A stretch of 64,000 nt of DNA from Niebla homalea (taxonomy: Eukaryota > Ascomycota > Lecanoromycetes > Lecanorales > Ramalinaceae): assembly GCA_019925105.1 (NCBI GenBank), contig JAHGAU010000001.1, positions 186,001 through 250,000 on the forward strand. Reading direction: 5' to 3'. Position numbers and translations under genes: made by a program. Positions within the stretch are counted from its first letter, which is position 1. Every line of letters starts with the position of its first letter. Below, piece by piece: positions 1-11,427 of the stretch. The notes under the pieces are model-generated. The model saw nothing but the letters and a program-made list of their open reading frames with translations. It was not told where the DNA came from and did no database searches.

Positions 1-150
1 AAGAAGTCGGACAAGGCGAAGGGGGGCAAAGTGGTGAAATTCGCGGGGCTGGATGGGAGCGATGAGGGCAAGGAGAATGCGGAGGCGGCGCAGAGGGGAC
101 GCAAGAGGCAGAGGGTGCCGACCGAGAAGGCGATGCTGGCGATGCAGTGA
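1..150 (+). CDS. 3' end of an unidentified gene
   Basis: Frame 1 is open from the first base to a TGA at 148-150, giving the last 49 residues of a protein whose start lies outside the window. The tail is rich in Lys, Arg, Glu and Gly and contains a basic patch (RGRKRQR) that could act as a nuclear localisation signal. No family is recognisable. The codon pattern, with G or C mostly in the third position, supports real coding. Because only the C-terminus is present I give no function. Confidence 0.55.
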   Translation, partial: KKSDKAKGGKVVKFAGLDGSDEGKENAEAAQRGRKRQRVPTEKAMLAMQ

Positions 151-632
151 GCCAGCCCCGCGCGACATGAGTGCAGAGAAGAAGGGTGGAGGCAACCTCG
201 TGTTGGATGATGGTGGTCTCTGGTGTGGAGGAGATGGGTTGACAAGTTTGGGCAACGACGCGCCCGTTATCGATGCAGGCTGATTTTCTTTTCTTTTTCA
301 GCAAGGGGGGGAGTATGTGGGTCGAGGCGATTTCACAACAGCAAATGAACAGCAGTCCAATGTGAAAGACGTGATGAGCTGATGAGCTGTCGGATAATGA
401 GAGCGCGGACAGCAAGCTCTCATTAATAGCAATGAGAGATGGAGGAGACGACTGGTACCTTGAGCATAGTCCAAATACAATGCAATGCAATGCAACTTGA
501 GCTGAATTCTTATCTCTTCTACCCTCTCCGCTATGCATGAAAACAAGATTCCCTCCCATCACGATAGTAGCAAATCTCGGACTTACAGCAAGTCACCACA
601 AAGAGAACCACAGATGATTCACGTCCTCTGGC
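151..632. other. intergenic, convergent 3' ends
   Basis: About 480 bp between the rightward gene ending at 150 and the leftward IF-2 gene ending at 633. It presumably contains both 3' UTRs. No conserved reading frame, RNA gene or repeat was seen, apart from a short run of CAATG units near 478-493. Confidence 0.5.
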
Positions 633-3600
633 TCACAACTTCCGCTTCTCCACGACTTCCTCGTAGGTCTGGACCTGATCGCCGACCTGGAAGCCCGACC
701 AGGCTTCGAAGCCGATCCCGCACTCGGTGCCCTTGCGCATTTCGGTGACGTCCTTCTTGACGTTCTTGAGGGAGGAGAGGGTGCCTGAGGAGAAATGGAA
801 AGTCCGGCATTAATTTCCCAGCTGCTGTGGCACGTGCGGCAGTGCGTGCAAGGTTCACAAAAAAGCAAGGACAGAAGCTGAAAGCTCGGGTAATTTGGGG
901 GGGGATAGGAAGATATAAAAAGGAGTATACGCACCGTCGTAAGCCTTCTCCCCCCCCCTCATCACTCTGACCTTCGCCCCTCGACCGATCAATCCGTTCC
1001 TGACCCTGCACCCAGCGACGGGGAGCATGGTCCTCCCCTTCACATTGATTTCAAACACCTGCGCGACCTCAGCCTCTCCAATCACCTTCTGCGTCACGAC
1101 ATCGGGCAAACGCTCGGCAAGCATGGATTTGACATCATCGACTAGTCGGTATATGATACTCTGATCGACGATCCCAACACCCTTGTCCTCCGCCAAACGC
1201 CTCATCCCACCTTCAATGTTGGTGTTGAAATTGATGATGTGGCCCTTGGCTACGGCAGCATGATCGATGTCGAATTCGGTTACGGGTCCAACTCCTGAGC
1301 GGAGGATCGTGGGCCGAACCTCGCTATTACCCAGGGCGGACACGGCATCCGAGACCGCTTCAAGGGAGCCAGAGACATCCGCTTTGACGATGAGAAAGAC
1401 CTCTTGAAACGATGGGAGGGAGTCAGTCTTCTCTGCCTCCTCGACAGCTCCCTCACCATCAGCAGCTAGCTCCGCAGCCTTCTCCAACTGCTCACGCTTC
1501 TCCTGCTCCTGGCGGCGCGCTTCGTTCACGGCAGTCACGTCTGTAGCCATCTGTTTCCGCTCGAGCGCTTGGGAACGGTAGTGCAGCGCAGCTTTAGCTT
1601 TGTCCTCGTTAGGTGCTTGAATCATCTCGTCGCCCGCAGACGGCTGTTCACGCCACCCGTCAACCTCGACAGGAGTGCCTGGGCTAGCGGAGGGGACCAT
1701 CACGCCGGCTTCGTTGCGGAGACTACGGACTCGTGCCCATGATGTGCCAGCTACGATGATGTCGCCTGGACGAAGTGTGCCGCGACGGATGAGCACAGTG
1801 GCGACACGTCCTGCCCTCTTGGTCGTGGCCTCGAGGACCCAGCCTTCCGCAGCTCCATCGGTCTCAGCGCGCATATCAAGAATGTCAGCAAGGGCGACAG
1901 CCGCGTCTTCGAGCTCCTTCACGCCCTGGCCGGTTTTGCCGCTGACAGGAACAACCTGGGTGTCGCCGCCAAAATCCTCAATCTCGACATTGTAGCGGGC
2001 GAGGTCCTGTTTGACAACGTCGATGTTGGAGTCTTCCTTGTCGACTTTGTTGATGGCGACGATCATGGGGACCTTGGCTTTCTGGGCATGGTTGATAGCT
2101 TCAATAGTTTGAGGTTTGACGCTATCGTCCGCTGCCACGACGAGGATGACGATATCCGTGACGGTGGCGCCACGTTGGCGCATGGAGAGAAAGGCTTCAT
2201 GGCCAGGCGTGTCCAGGAAGGTTACGAGTCGGCCGCCCGGCATGGGCACGGAAAAAGCGCCGATATGTTGAGTAATGCCGCCATGCTCAGAGGCGGCGAC
2301 TGAGGACTTCCGTAGATAGTCGAGTAGAGTGGTTTTACCATGGTCAACGTGGCCCATGATGGTCACGACAGGCGGTCGAGAAGGCAAGGATGCTTTGTCT
2401 TCGGAGGGAGGACGTGGGATCAAGTCAAGATCTTGCTGCCGCTCCACAATTGGCTCGAAATTGAATTCAGCGGCAATCAGGCCTGCTGTCTCAGCGTCAA
2501 GGACATGATCATTCTTCAGGTCATCGAAACCTAGATCTTGCATCTTCTTAAGAAAATCTTCCACCCGAATCTTAAGTAGCCCAGAAAGATTCAGTACACT
2601 AACAAACTCTGGTAGGTAGACTGGAACCGGTGCAGCGTTGATCTTTCGGACATTTTTGGCCTTTTTACGCTGCTCTGCCCGTTCTTGTTTCCTATTGATG
2701 TTGTGGTCCTCGTCAAATTCCCTCATCTCGTCTTTACGCTTGAATCCACTTCTCCGCAATTTTCGCCGTGCACTGCCGACAGGGACATCACTAATCCTGC
2801 GCCTTCTAGGTGGTTCCCCTTCTTGAGGGATTGCCTCTCTACCTGAAGGAATGGGTGTGGGGCCCCCTACAGGCGCGTCATCAAGGAAGGAGGGATCCAA
2901 TGATATCGAGTGGTATTCAGTATCCCCGCTCCCTACCCTAGAAAAACGCTCATCCCTGGCCTGCGGAGCGAGGCTCCTTGCCGGTGCCTGATCATCCGAA
3001 TCAAAAGAACGTCTTGATCTAGAATCGTCTTGCCACGACGAACCAGGATTGAAAGATCTCAAGGTCTCTGTGTCTTCTGATTGGCCATACGACCGCGGCG
3101 GTGATTGCGCACTCATAGGTTTGAATGGAACATATTTGGATCCTCCATTAGCGTTCCATCTCTCCATCCGCTCCTCCCGTTCCATCGTCCGTTCTTGCGC
3201 GAAGTCCTTTCCATGATGAAGGGCTATGTGGCGATCGTCCGCCTTATTTCGAGGAAGATGTTGCCATTGTTGGGTGGCTCGGGCTTTGGCAGGTTTCTGG
3301 AAAGCGTAGGAACAGTCAAGACAGGTAGATTGGTGGCCAGGCATCTTCCGTTTGCAAGTGCCGCAGATCCAATCGTCCATTTTGGATTTTGGAGCGTGGC
3401 ATCTTTTACACCGCTGGCTCTTAGTTCCTTCCCTTTGCCCACATTCCATACACACCCAATCAGGACGAAAGGGTGTCTGATTCTCGTCTATCAGCTTCTG
3501 TTGAAACTTCACTGCCGCCAGGTGACGCTCAGGGAGCAGAGTGCGTGGGATGCGTTTGACCGGCTGCCCTGAAAGATTGGAGGACTGTTCCATGGCGGCA

Positions 3601-4029
3601 AACCGGTTGTGCAGCCCGAAGATCTGAGGTCCCGATCTCGAGCCTGATGTGGGCTCTTCCTTGCCTTTTACTGACTCTGGAAGAAATGACCGCGTAGGTT
3701 CATCGCGTTGTTCACCCCGAACGCCCCGTCTCGGTTCATGGAATCCCGAGGGACGGTAATCCCAAGTGTAGGACCTCGCGCGCTCATTAGGGTCTTCCTG
3801 AATTGGGGATGCCGCGGCTGATGCAAGGGGTTTCTTGTTAGTAGGAGCATGCTGAAATGGTCTCCGTTGTATGCGACCATATGGGCGTAGGAAGGCGAAG
3901 TGGAGGCGAGTCGAGCAGAAAATGCAGACATCTGCGCAAGAAGGTGCCTAGTGCAATGATTAGAAGATCGGTACTAGAGTAGTATGATACAGAATAGGAG
4001 GAACATACCTTCACTGCAGACCTACGCAT
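633..4029 (-). CDS. mitochondrial translation initiation factor IF-2
   Basis: GTPase that brings initiator fMet-tRNA to the mitochondrial ribosome. Three exons on the minus strand, 4029-4009, 3947-935 and 784-633, close in frame to 1061 aa. The start MRRSAVK is joined by a 61-nt intron to a basic, Arg-rich presequence ([13 protein letters not shown]), as expected for mitochondrial import. Residues about 173-219 hold two CxxC...CxxC zinc-ribbon-like units. A charged linker follows, then an IF2_N-like segment. The G domain begins near residue 539: G1 GHVDHGKT, G3 DTPGHE, G4 NKVD, G5 SGKTG. IF2 domains II-IV follow, and the last 50 residues are in the small final exon. An in-frame start further upstream (4215) would overlap gatB and is less likely. 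The zinc units are the unusual part; the GTPase assignment is secure. Confidence 0.95.
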
Positions 4030-4207
4030 ATCAAGGGGTTGAGTCTGTAGCAAAGCAGGCAAATTATTCCCTTTGGATCGCAGAAGGAGATTTCTCACAT
4101 TTCGCCTGCGACGGGGAAAGCTTCCGTAGTTTTGCCGGCATAAAATCAAGAGCTCACCTCTTCCTCGGTCTTCTTCTCTTCTTAGATTACGCCCTAATGC
4201 CTCGTTC
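4030..4207. promoter_or_regulatory. divergent promoter shared by mIF-2 and GatB genes
   Basis: Only 178 bp separate the proposed start codons of two divergently transcribed genes that both serve mitochondrial translation. Both promoters and 5' UTRs must lie here or overlap the coding starts. I see no clear TATA box. Co-regulation is inferred from the arrangement. Confidence 0.5.
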
Positions 4208-6211
4208 ATGAACAATGCTGGGGCTCTGAGAGCCTGCAGACAATTCTGCGCCTCGAAGATTCCACCATGTGCTTTACACTCGCACGGCTCCTACTCGCCG
4301 AGGCAGCTAACACCTCTGCTCAAGCAAGCCAGCGCTTGGTTCACTTCAAGCACGCGACGAGAGGTGAATGCACCCATGAGAAAGCAGCTGAAAGATGCGA
4401 AACGGCAAGTGCGATTAGAAGGCCGTCCTGGTAAATCCGACTCGTGGAGTAGCAAGCACTCGACAGCTCCAGATGGAGGAAGCCAATGGCGATTGACCAT
4501 CGGGATTGAAATCCACGCCCGATTGAACACTACTCAGAAGCTTTTCTCGTCCGCCGAGACGTCTGAAAATGTACCAAACACCAATGTCGCCCTCTTTGAT
4601 ATGGCATTTCCAGGAAGCCAGCCAAAGTTTCAAAGGGCGACGCTGATTCCTGCGTTACGGGCAGCTTTGGCTTTGGGATGTCAGATCAAGCGTCAGAGCA
4701 AATTTGATCGGAAGCATTACTTCTATCAGGACCAGCCCGCGGGATATCAAATTACCCAGTACTATGAGCCATATGCAGTAGATGGCAAGCTCGTCCTTGG
4801 GAAGAGCGATGGCATCAAAATTGAGGGCGCTGGCAAAGCTGTGGAGGTCGGTATCCAGCAGATACAGATGGAGCAGGATACTGCCAAATCTACGATGCAA
4901 GTCTCGGACACAGCCTTACTGGATTTCAATCGTGCTGGTCATCCCCTGATCGAGATCATCACCTGTCCTGACATGCACTCAGCACAAGAAGCCGTTGCAT
5001 GCGTTCGCAAAATCCAGTCTATCTTGCAAGGCGTCAATGCTGTGACTACTGGGATGGAGCTCGGCGGTCTCCGTGCTGATGTCAACGTTTCTGTCGCACC
5101 TCCGGCTTCTTGCAGCCTGGGTCAAAGGGTCGAGATCAAGAACCTGAGCACGCTCCAGTCAATCGAGGCGGCCGTCACAGCGGAAAAAGCACGGCAGATG
5201 AACATCCTTGTAAGGGGTGGCAAAGTCCTGGGTGAAACTCGCGGCTGGTCTTTGGGAAGCACCGAGACGACTAGATTGCGCGGCAAGGAAGGGGAAGTGG
5301 ATTACCGTTATATGCCCGATCCAGATATCCCGCCGTTGATTATTGGACAGGTATGAGCGTCTTTTGGTTGAGACTTTAATACATTGACATGGCTGATCAA
5401 TTCTCAGGACCTCATAGACCATCTCGGATCAAGCTTGCCTGAGTTGCCGCACAAGATAATTGACGATCTCGTTGCAGATTCTAACCTGACTCCCAAGGAC
5501 GCAAAGACACTTGTCGCCCTCGATGACGGAGAGCGGCTCGACTACTTTGACGAAGTACGCGTTCACTGGAAACAATTGACCACCAAAAATGTCGTGAGGG
5601 AGCAGTCAGAGTTGTCTTTCAATGAAGCACATTCCGTAGCCCGCTCAACGACTGCGAGCAAAGAGTTCAAAGGGATCGACAAAATGATCGCCGATTGGTA
5701 AGATGACTCGAGCCTAATCCCATAACCTACTCACGGTCTTGCTAGGGTCATACATGAAATTGGTCACTTGGTATCCAGTGCCAACCTTTCATCCTTTCGT
5801 CCTTCTTTCGTACCTCCCGAGATACTTGCAAGCATCCTCCATGAGGTGAAGATCTCGAAGACGTCCCGTTCATCTGCTAAAGAGGCCCTGCGTGACGTGT
5901 TCACTGCAGATACCAGGGACTCCAAAGATGTCAAGTTGGAGCAGTGGCTTGCAAAACACCGTGAAGCTTCTTCTAAAGACATCCTCTCCGTTGAAAGAGC
6001 CTACAAAGACATGGCTGACAAGATCATCTCAAGCCAACCAGAGGTCGTAGAGGACATCAAACTAAAAGCTAAGTTTGGAAAATTGAATTTTCTGGTAGGC
6101 CTCATGATGAAAGAGGGTAAAAGTCGAGGTGAAAATGTTCCAATGGCGCCCTTAGAGGCAGACAGAGTGCTGCGGGAAAAAATAGGATTACCCCCAGGAG
6201 TCACGATATAG
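4208..6211 (+). CDS. mitochondrial glutamyl-tRNA(Gln) amidotransferase subunit B
   Basis: Subunit B (Pet112 family) of the GatFAB/GatCAB amidotransferase, which converts Glu-tRNA(Gln) to Gln-tRNA(Gln) in mitochondria. Exons 4208-5350, 5408-5697 and 5746-6211 close in frame to 632 aa. The first ~60 residues are basic and Ser/Thr-rich like a transit peptide. The GatB catalytic core then starts with [17 protein letters not shown] and continues through [26 protein letters not shown] and [12 protein letters not shown]. The two short last exons give the GatB tail (YqeY-like) domain, with [18 protein letters not shown] and a FLVGLMMKE segment typical of the C-terminus. It shares a 178-bp divergent promoter with the mIF-2 gene. 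Confidence 0.95.
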
Positions 6212-6369
6212 AGGGTGACAATCTCAGTTTACAAGATAGCAGTCTGGTCACCGTGAATTGAAAATTAACACGATAAAAAACATCTCACTAGGCTAGTTCT
6301 ACGTTGCCTATGCATTATCATCAAATTTCGCTAAATTCCTCGCGGACTCTAGTTGGCAATCTCCTAATA

Positions 6370-6414
6370 GATAAAGTGACGATCAAGCAGACCCCAAATC
6401 TGTAGTGGGTAGAA
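6370..6414 (+). repeat. direct repeat, left copy
   Basis: Begins AGATAAAGTGACGATCAAGC and ends TGTAGTGGGTAGAA. It matches the copy at 7220-7270 apart from a few substitutions and a 6-nt indel. Confidence 0.7.
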
Positions 6415-7219
6415 CGGGTTGTTGATGAATCTAAGAGCAGTAGCTCCTAGGCACAAAAACGAGCCCCTGCGGCCTCTTTCCTCCCATAGCCAATACTTCG
6501 TAATCCATACTCCAATAGCTTTTGCTACGGTAGCCTTATATAAGTCGTAGTACGTGGTCCGCCTGCGGAAGCCTATGATATAGTGTGAGGCCGTTACGCC
6601 TGCCTCCATTTAGGTAGTTGACGTAGTGCGATATTGCTGAGGGTGTAGAATTCGAGAGGATTTAACGTCGGTGAGATATCATTCAGGTAGTCAGTCCACT
6701 TGGGTAGCCAGTTCCTCGGTTACTGGTAATCAATTAATAAATACGACCATAACACACAAGTGTCCGCCCATAGACGTAAGTACACGGATGGTCAACGTTT
6801 TGGAGAGGCCTGAACCATAGCCTCGCTGGGATCTTAACCAATAACCAAACTCGTAACGCGGCCTGGATAAGGAACAAGTTTGTATGTGGTCCACTCTTTC
6901 CTTGTTTGAGGGGTTGGTAAAATCGTTGTGATGTAGGTGGTAGGGATCGGCCCATCGTAGGCTTCCACAGACGTCGATGACGATGAAGCAAGAGGTATAT
7001 TCGGGCCAAAATTGAAGGGATCACTGAAGCTGAGGGGATCACTGACGCTGAGGATTGATCGCTATAGCTGATTAGCCGGGATTGCTGATACTGGGGCTTG
7101 CGGAAGACTTCCGCAGCGGTGTATAAAATCGATAGAATCGAAGCCTTCAAGGCCAGAATTGAATGACATACAAAACAACCAGATTTAGGGCCACCGAAGA
7201 TCCGGGTACGGGACCTCCA

Positions 7220-7270
7220 GATAGAGTGACGATCATGCAGACCCAATACATCCGTACGTAGTGGGTAGAA
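7220..7270 (+). repeat. direct repeat, right copy
   Basis: Begins AGATAGAGTGACGATCATGC and ends CGTAGTGGGTAGAA; same orientation as the copy at 6370-6414. The pair could be degenerate ends of a mobile element or an old segmental duplication. Confidence 0.7.
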
Positions 7271-7456
7271 TTTAAAGTTTTTTATGATTACTAAGCAAAG
7301 CGGAATTTCCCGGCCTCATCAGTACCTAAACAAGCGCGAAACTCTGCCTCAACTTCACTCTCTTCGATAATCCCAGAGGTTCACAGCCAAATGTGCTGGT
7401 CAGCTTTCTATTGAGACCAACACTTCCTTAGAATAATCTGGGGTTCATGCCTCGCC

Positions 7457-8840
7457 ATGGCTCCAGATCTGAGCGATTCCTCCGACGAGGAGGTCAGCTA
7501 CACCACGACCAGCGTCATGCTTGGATATGCTTCCAAAGAGCCAACAAGCGATGATTTTAGCCAACTTGGGGGCTTCCCGGTACGCCGTGACGCCATCACT
7601 ATAGCGTTGTGATGACGATTGCTGAATGATCTGACCAGCGGCCCAGACGTGGCCCAACCCCACAGATCTGCCTTCTGCAGCCCTAGCGAAATGCAGGACA
7701 TGCAACAAATTGATGAGTCTGCTTCTACAGCTGAACGGTGATTTGCCAGAGCGCTTCGAGGGGCACGAGAGAAGACTGTATGTTTTCGCGTGCAAGAACA
7801 AGCCATGCCGGAAGAAGAACGGCACCGTCCGAGCTGTGAGAGGGACGAAGGTGGACAAGACAAGCTTCGCAAGAGATACTACGAGTGAGAGCAATGGCAA
7901 GCGAGAGAGCAATGATCGGGACACGAAGCACCCCATTGGCAATCTTGGGAACAACATTTTCGCGCCCAATGCCTTCGCAGCAAGCCAGCTACACAATCCC
8001 TTCTCTGCGACATCAACAGCAACATCGAATGGATCTTCCATCACTGGAGCTAACCCATTCGCCGCCAAGCCCACGGGCAGAGTAATCCTTCCGAATGTCC
8101 CAGCAATCAACAAGCCAACATCACAAGCCCCAACCATTCCATTCGATCTCACCACCACCTTCGTCGCTAAAGCTCGCATATCCACCTCTCCCCAACCTCT
8201 GCGCCAATCCAAAGACTCCTGGTCCACAACAGACTCCTCACTCTCGACTCCCTGGCCTAGCTACCACCTCGACGCCGATTCCGAAGCCCTCGAACCCCCC
8301 TCCTCCTCTTCCTCCGCAAATGGCATACCCGACACCCATCCCCACGACAACGGCATTACGAGTGACGAAAAGGACGCCTTTGAATCCCAGATCGACAAGA
8401 CATTCCAGCGTTTCGCCGACCGCCTCGCCCAAAATCCTGAGCAGGTGCTACGGTATGAATTTGGTGGCTCGCCCCTACTATACTCGAAATCGGACGTTGT
8501 GGGGAAAGCACTGGATGCAGCATCTACCTTATCACACTCACCGCCATCTTCTGGTAGCAAGATAAATACAGTGAGCCGGCAGGATGGTGGTTCAGGCGTC
8601 CCTCCCTGCACCAATTGCGGTAAAGCTAGGGTATTCGAGATGCAATTAGTCCCGCAGGCGATTGCGGAGTTGGAGGTGGATGAAATGGGGATTGATGGGA
8701 TGGAGTGGGGTACTATCATTGTGAGTACTTGTTCAGCCGATTGTACAGAGAGAGGGGTCGAACTGGGATTGTGGGGATGGGTGGAAGAGTGGGTAGGCGT
8801 GCAGTGGGAGGATGAAAGAGGTACGGGGGGAAAGGCATGA
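7457..8840 (+). CDS. TSR4: Tsr4 / PDCD2-family 20S pre-rRNA processing factor
   Basis: PDCD2/Tsr4 proteins act as dedicated chaperones of ribosomal protein uS5 (Rps2) and are needed for 20S pre-rRNA processing in 40S assembly. Exon 1 (7457-7579) encodes an acidic start and the conserved LGYASKEP and LGGFP segments. A 67-nt intron ends at 7646, and exon 2 (7647-8840) resumes with TWPNP and the first zinc-knuckle half KCRTCNKLMSLLLQLNGDLP. The central region is low-complexity. The PDCD2_C domain occupies roughly the last 130 residues, from the FQRFADRLAQNPEQVLRYE segment through CTNCGKARVFEMQLVPQ to WGTIIVSTCS. The length of 438 aa fits fungal members. Both halves of the domain and the splice phase agree. 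Confidence 0.92.
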
Positions 8841-8981
8841 TTCAGCATATAGTCCCGCATTCCCAGATAAGGCTTGATTTCCTCTATGGACTGAAACAGC
8901 AGCAAGGACACTTCATTTGAACAGATTCCGCGTTACCATTGCCTTCAAATTTCAATGTAGCTTAGCCATTTGCCACCAGAT

Positions 8982-9985
8982 TCATCGAAATGCAGCTACC
9001 CTGACCTCAATGCTCTCTCGCGCCCGCAGTCCATCCAGTTTAGAATCGAAAGCCGCATGGAACGATCCTGTTAAAGCAGTCAAAAATCGGCCAAAGTAGG
9101 AGACACAATTCTGCTTACGAGGCTTGTTTCCCTTGGAATCGAAATTACGAAAGACTATCAAGTCCTCCCTGACCTGATCGCTGAGATAGAACCACTTGTG
9201 ATCCGGGTTTCTGTGAAGCAGCCAATTCTCGCCAACGGTGTCTTTGTGCAACACATCATTGGCAATCACATCGGTGGCGAAATCGATACTGTTGTGATCG
9301 CAGACAGCGAGCGGCCAGTCGTTGTTGGGACCTTCCAGTACTCGCCATACACTATGAGCCAGACACTGGTATTAGCAGCGGCTGAGATTCGCGTTGCTTG
9401 GAACACGGACTTGATGAGATCATAATCTCGGTCAGCGTAGTACTTCTCTTGCTCAGGGAACATCTGCTGCATCTGCCTATAACCGCCCTCGTAGCTGAAG
9501 TCGGTGTGAGGGAGGACGGCAGGTTGGGCATGTTTCACAATGTTTCCTGGTTTCTCGGGGAAAAGATGGCTTCTCCTCCGGACCTGGAAGTCTCTTAGAG
9601 ATCGGGACCTGGGGCTGAGGAAGATTTGTGGGCGTACCTGATAATCGAGGCATTCCAGTCTGGAGTACTCTGGAAACGCTTCGTGAAGGACGCTCTCGAT
9701 CTCGGAAAAGTATTGTTCTTCCATCCAAGCATTGTCATCTGCTACGCGGCTTGTCACGAGCGTAGGAGCCTTTAGGAAGCAAAACCCGTCGTGATTGAGA
9801 GTATAGGAATCCTGTCTTGGGCGAGCGTCGGTCACGACGAGCTCCAGGAATTCAAAGGCATGGTTGGTCAATGAAACATTGGACACGCTGGGGATGAAGT
9901 CGGTTGCGAAGGGTTTCTGCTCTTTGTAAAGTGCACTTCTTGCAAGGTAGGGAAACGTCGTCTTGATATCTTTGCTTACTGCCAT
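8982..9985 (-). CDS. CmcJ/AsaB-type oxygenase-like protein
   Basis: Resembles the fungal family of CmcJ/AsaB/gibberellin A4 desaturase-like hydroxylases, often found in secondary metabolism and annotated as putative Fe/2-oxoglutarate-dependent enzymes. Exons 9985-9407, 9365-9119 and 9067-8982 give 303 aa, a usual length. Recognisable blocks are NHDGFCFLKAPT, PHTDFSYEGG (a possible metal-binding HTD), SVWRVLEGPNNDWPLAVCD, VGENWLLHRNPDHKWFYLSD and the C-terminal RESIEVRV. The first intron is only 41 nt with a weak GTGTTC donor but a good CTAAT branch point. If it is not spliced, the gene carries a frameshift there. The second intron (51 nt) is canonical. No other biosynthetic gene is adjacent. 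Confidence 0.8.
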
Positions 9986-11427
9986 GACCGCACGATAGCT
10001 TGATTGTTCTGGGATTATTACGTTAGAATGGAGCTTATCACAGAGTCGAAAATTATGTTCTGTAGGTTTTGACCCCGCTCTAGAGACATATCGGCAAGTA
10101 TCTGTCTATGATACCTGTCCCAAGCGAATGAATGAGCTGCCACAAGGGCTCCAGTCCAAAACTTGTAACATTAAACATAATATTGAACCCTTCCGACCGA
10201 AATTTCTCTGTCCGAGCACAGTAATAGACTATGAAGCAAGCACGAAGTGTCCAGCAAAATTCACGTTACTCAGCAGTCACCAGTCAATTTCAAGAGCTTC
10301 AAGACTATGGAGCAATCTATCGCTGTTACTCCTTCTTGGCGGCGAAGGCCTTTGGCTTGCTCAGGTCCAATCGGCCATTCTTCTGAGAAGCGGGCGCCTG
10401 ATTACCAGCAGCCATGATGGGAACGACGTAATTCACCGTTTTCTCGGGTGTTGTGTTGGCGACATACCAGCTTCGCCATGGCTGTTGAAGTGTTTGACCG
10501 TCTGTCATGACTGCTAGACCTGCTATCATTGATTCAGGCGATACGAACAAAACCCTTCAGTATCACTTACCACACGTGAAAGTCGCTCCGAGACTTTAAT
10601 GTCAACCTTGGTGCTTTTCAGATGTTTTGATTGTGCTGAGGTATCCTAAAATCGTCACGAAGGATTTCTGCAAGAAGAAGCTTGAGGAATTCCCACGGTT
10701 TTTGATTGCGAGAAGACCCGCATCGTGATGGGCACACTTCGTTTCCACATGCAAGCAAGGGCGTCTGACGTCTTATCTTTTGCTTGTGAAAACCAATGAA
10801 GAGTCAACACGTGTACCTTCGAAGGGGATCAGGTGAGTGGCATCAGGCCTCGGCGCATGCCTTAGGCTGTGACTTGAGCCTCAGAAACATGATGATCAAG
10901 TAGAACTCGGCTTAGTCCCATGTATTCTATGCATTAGTCGCAAGCGCGGATGGACAGCCGATCATCCCGATCACAGAATGCTCAAATCGACTATGACTTA
11001 CAGAGGCCCGAAGACTGTACGTTGAATTCTTCAAAGGAACACACTAGCTCGCTAAGGACCTCTATTAGTTCTTGACCGAAATCATGCAGAGTGTAATTCT
11101 GTATCATATTGTAAACAAGGCTGACTACATCTCCGCCGAGCAATATCCTTAGCCTCGGAGGATTGAGTACGCGGCCGAATCAATGTATATCATCTACAAG
11201 TCAAGTCTCAAAACCCTCCGATAAGCTGGGTTTGCAATCTGTTATAGAAGCTGAATAAATGTCGCGCTGGATCTTTGTCCGCAGAGTTCTAAGAGGCAGA
11301 GTACATATCAACGAAGGCTTATCAAAGTATGACGAAACATTAGATCTAGAGGCTCAGACTCCCAATGACTCCTTGACGTATCTAACCCATAATGGTTCTG
11401 GAATACAGTAGCTTGCTTGTGATCAGA
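9986..11427. other. intergenic region with one doubtful small gene
   Basis: About 1.4 kb between the leftward oxygenase-like gene and the 3' end of the MFS gene. Apart from the doubtful short minus-strand coding stretch at 10326-10550 I see no reading frame with family features, RNA gene or repeat. Confidence 0.4.
10326..10550 (-). CDS. possible small protein, last exon only
   Basis: A minus-strand frame ends with a 51-residue stretch that looks coding: it reads PWRSWYVANTTPEKTVNYVV and later a basic tail KPKAFAAKKE. A canonical GTAAGT donor lies just upstream at 10571, and AG acceptors exist at 10526 and near 10494, so this may be the final exon of a small spliced gene whose first exon I could not place with confidence. 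No family is recognised. It could equally be a chance frame. Confidence 0.25.
   Translation of the reverse strand: MFVSPESMIAGLAVMTDGQTLQQPWRSWYVANTTPEKTVNYVVPIMAAGNQAPASQKNGRLDLSKPKAFAAKKE

Larger units (their letters stand above)
6212..7456. other. gene-free stretch with likely mobile-element relics
   Basis: About 1.2 kb without a convincing gene. It is framed by a ~45-bp direct repeat (6370-6414 and 7220-7270). Minus-strand fragments near 6364-6609 and 6734-7246 look like decayed coding sequence but match nothing I can name. An internal duplication of a GGGATCACTGA-type unit lies near 7018-7053. The last ~100 bp should contain the promoter of the next gene. Confidence 0.4.

Noticed and set aside
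7445..8227. 260-codon minus-strand open frame
   Set aside because: Antisense shadow of the Tsr4 gene, whose conserved domains are on the plus strand.
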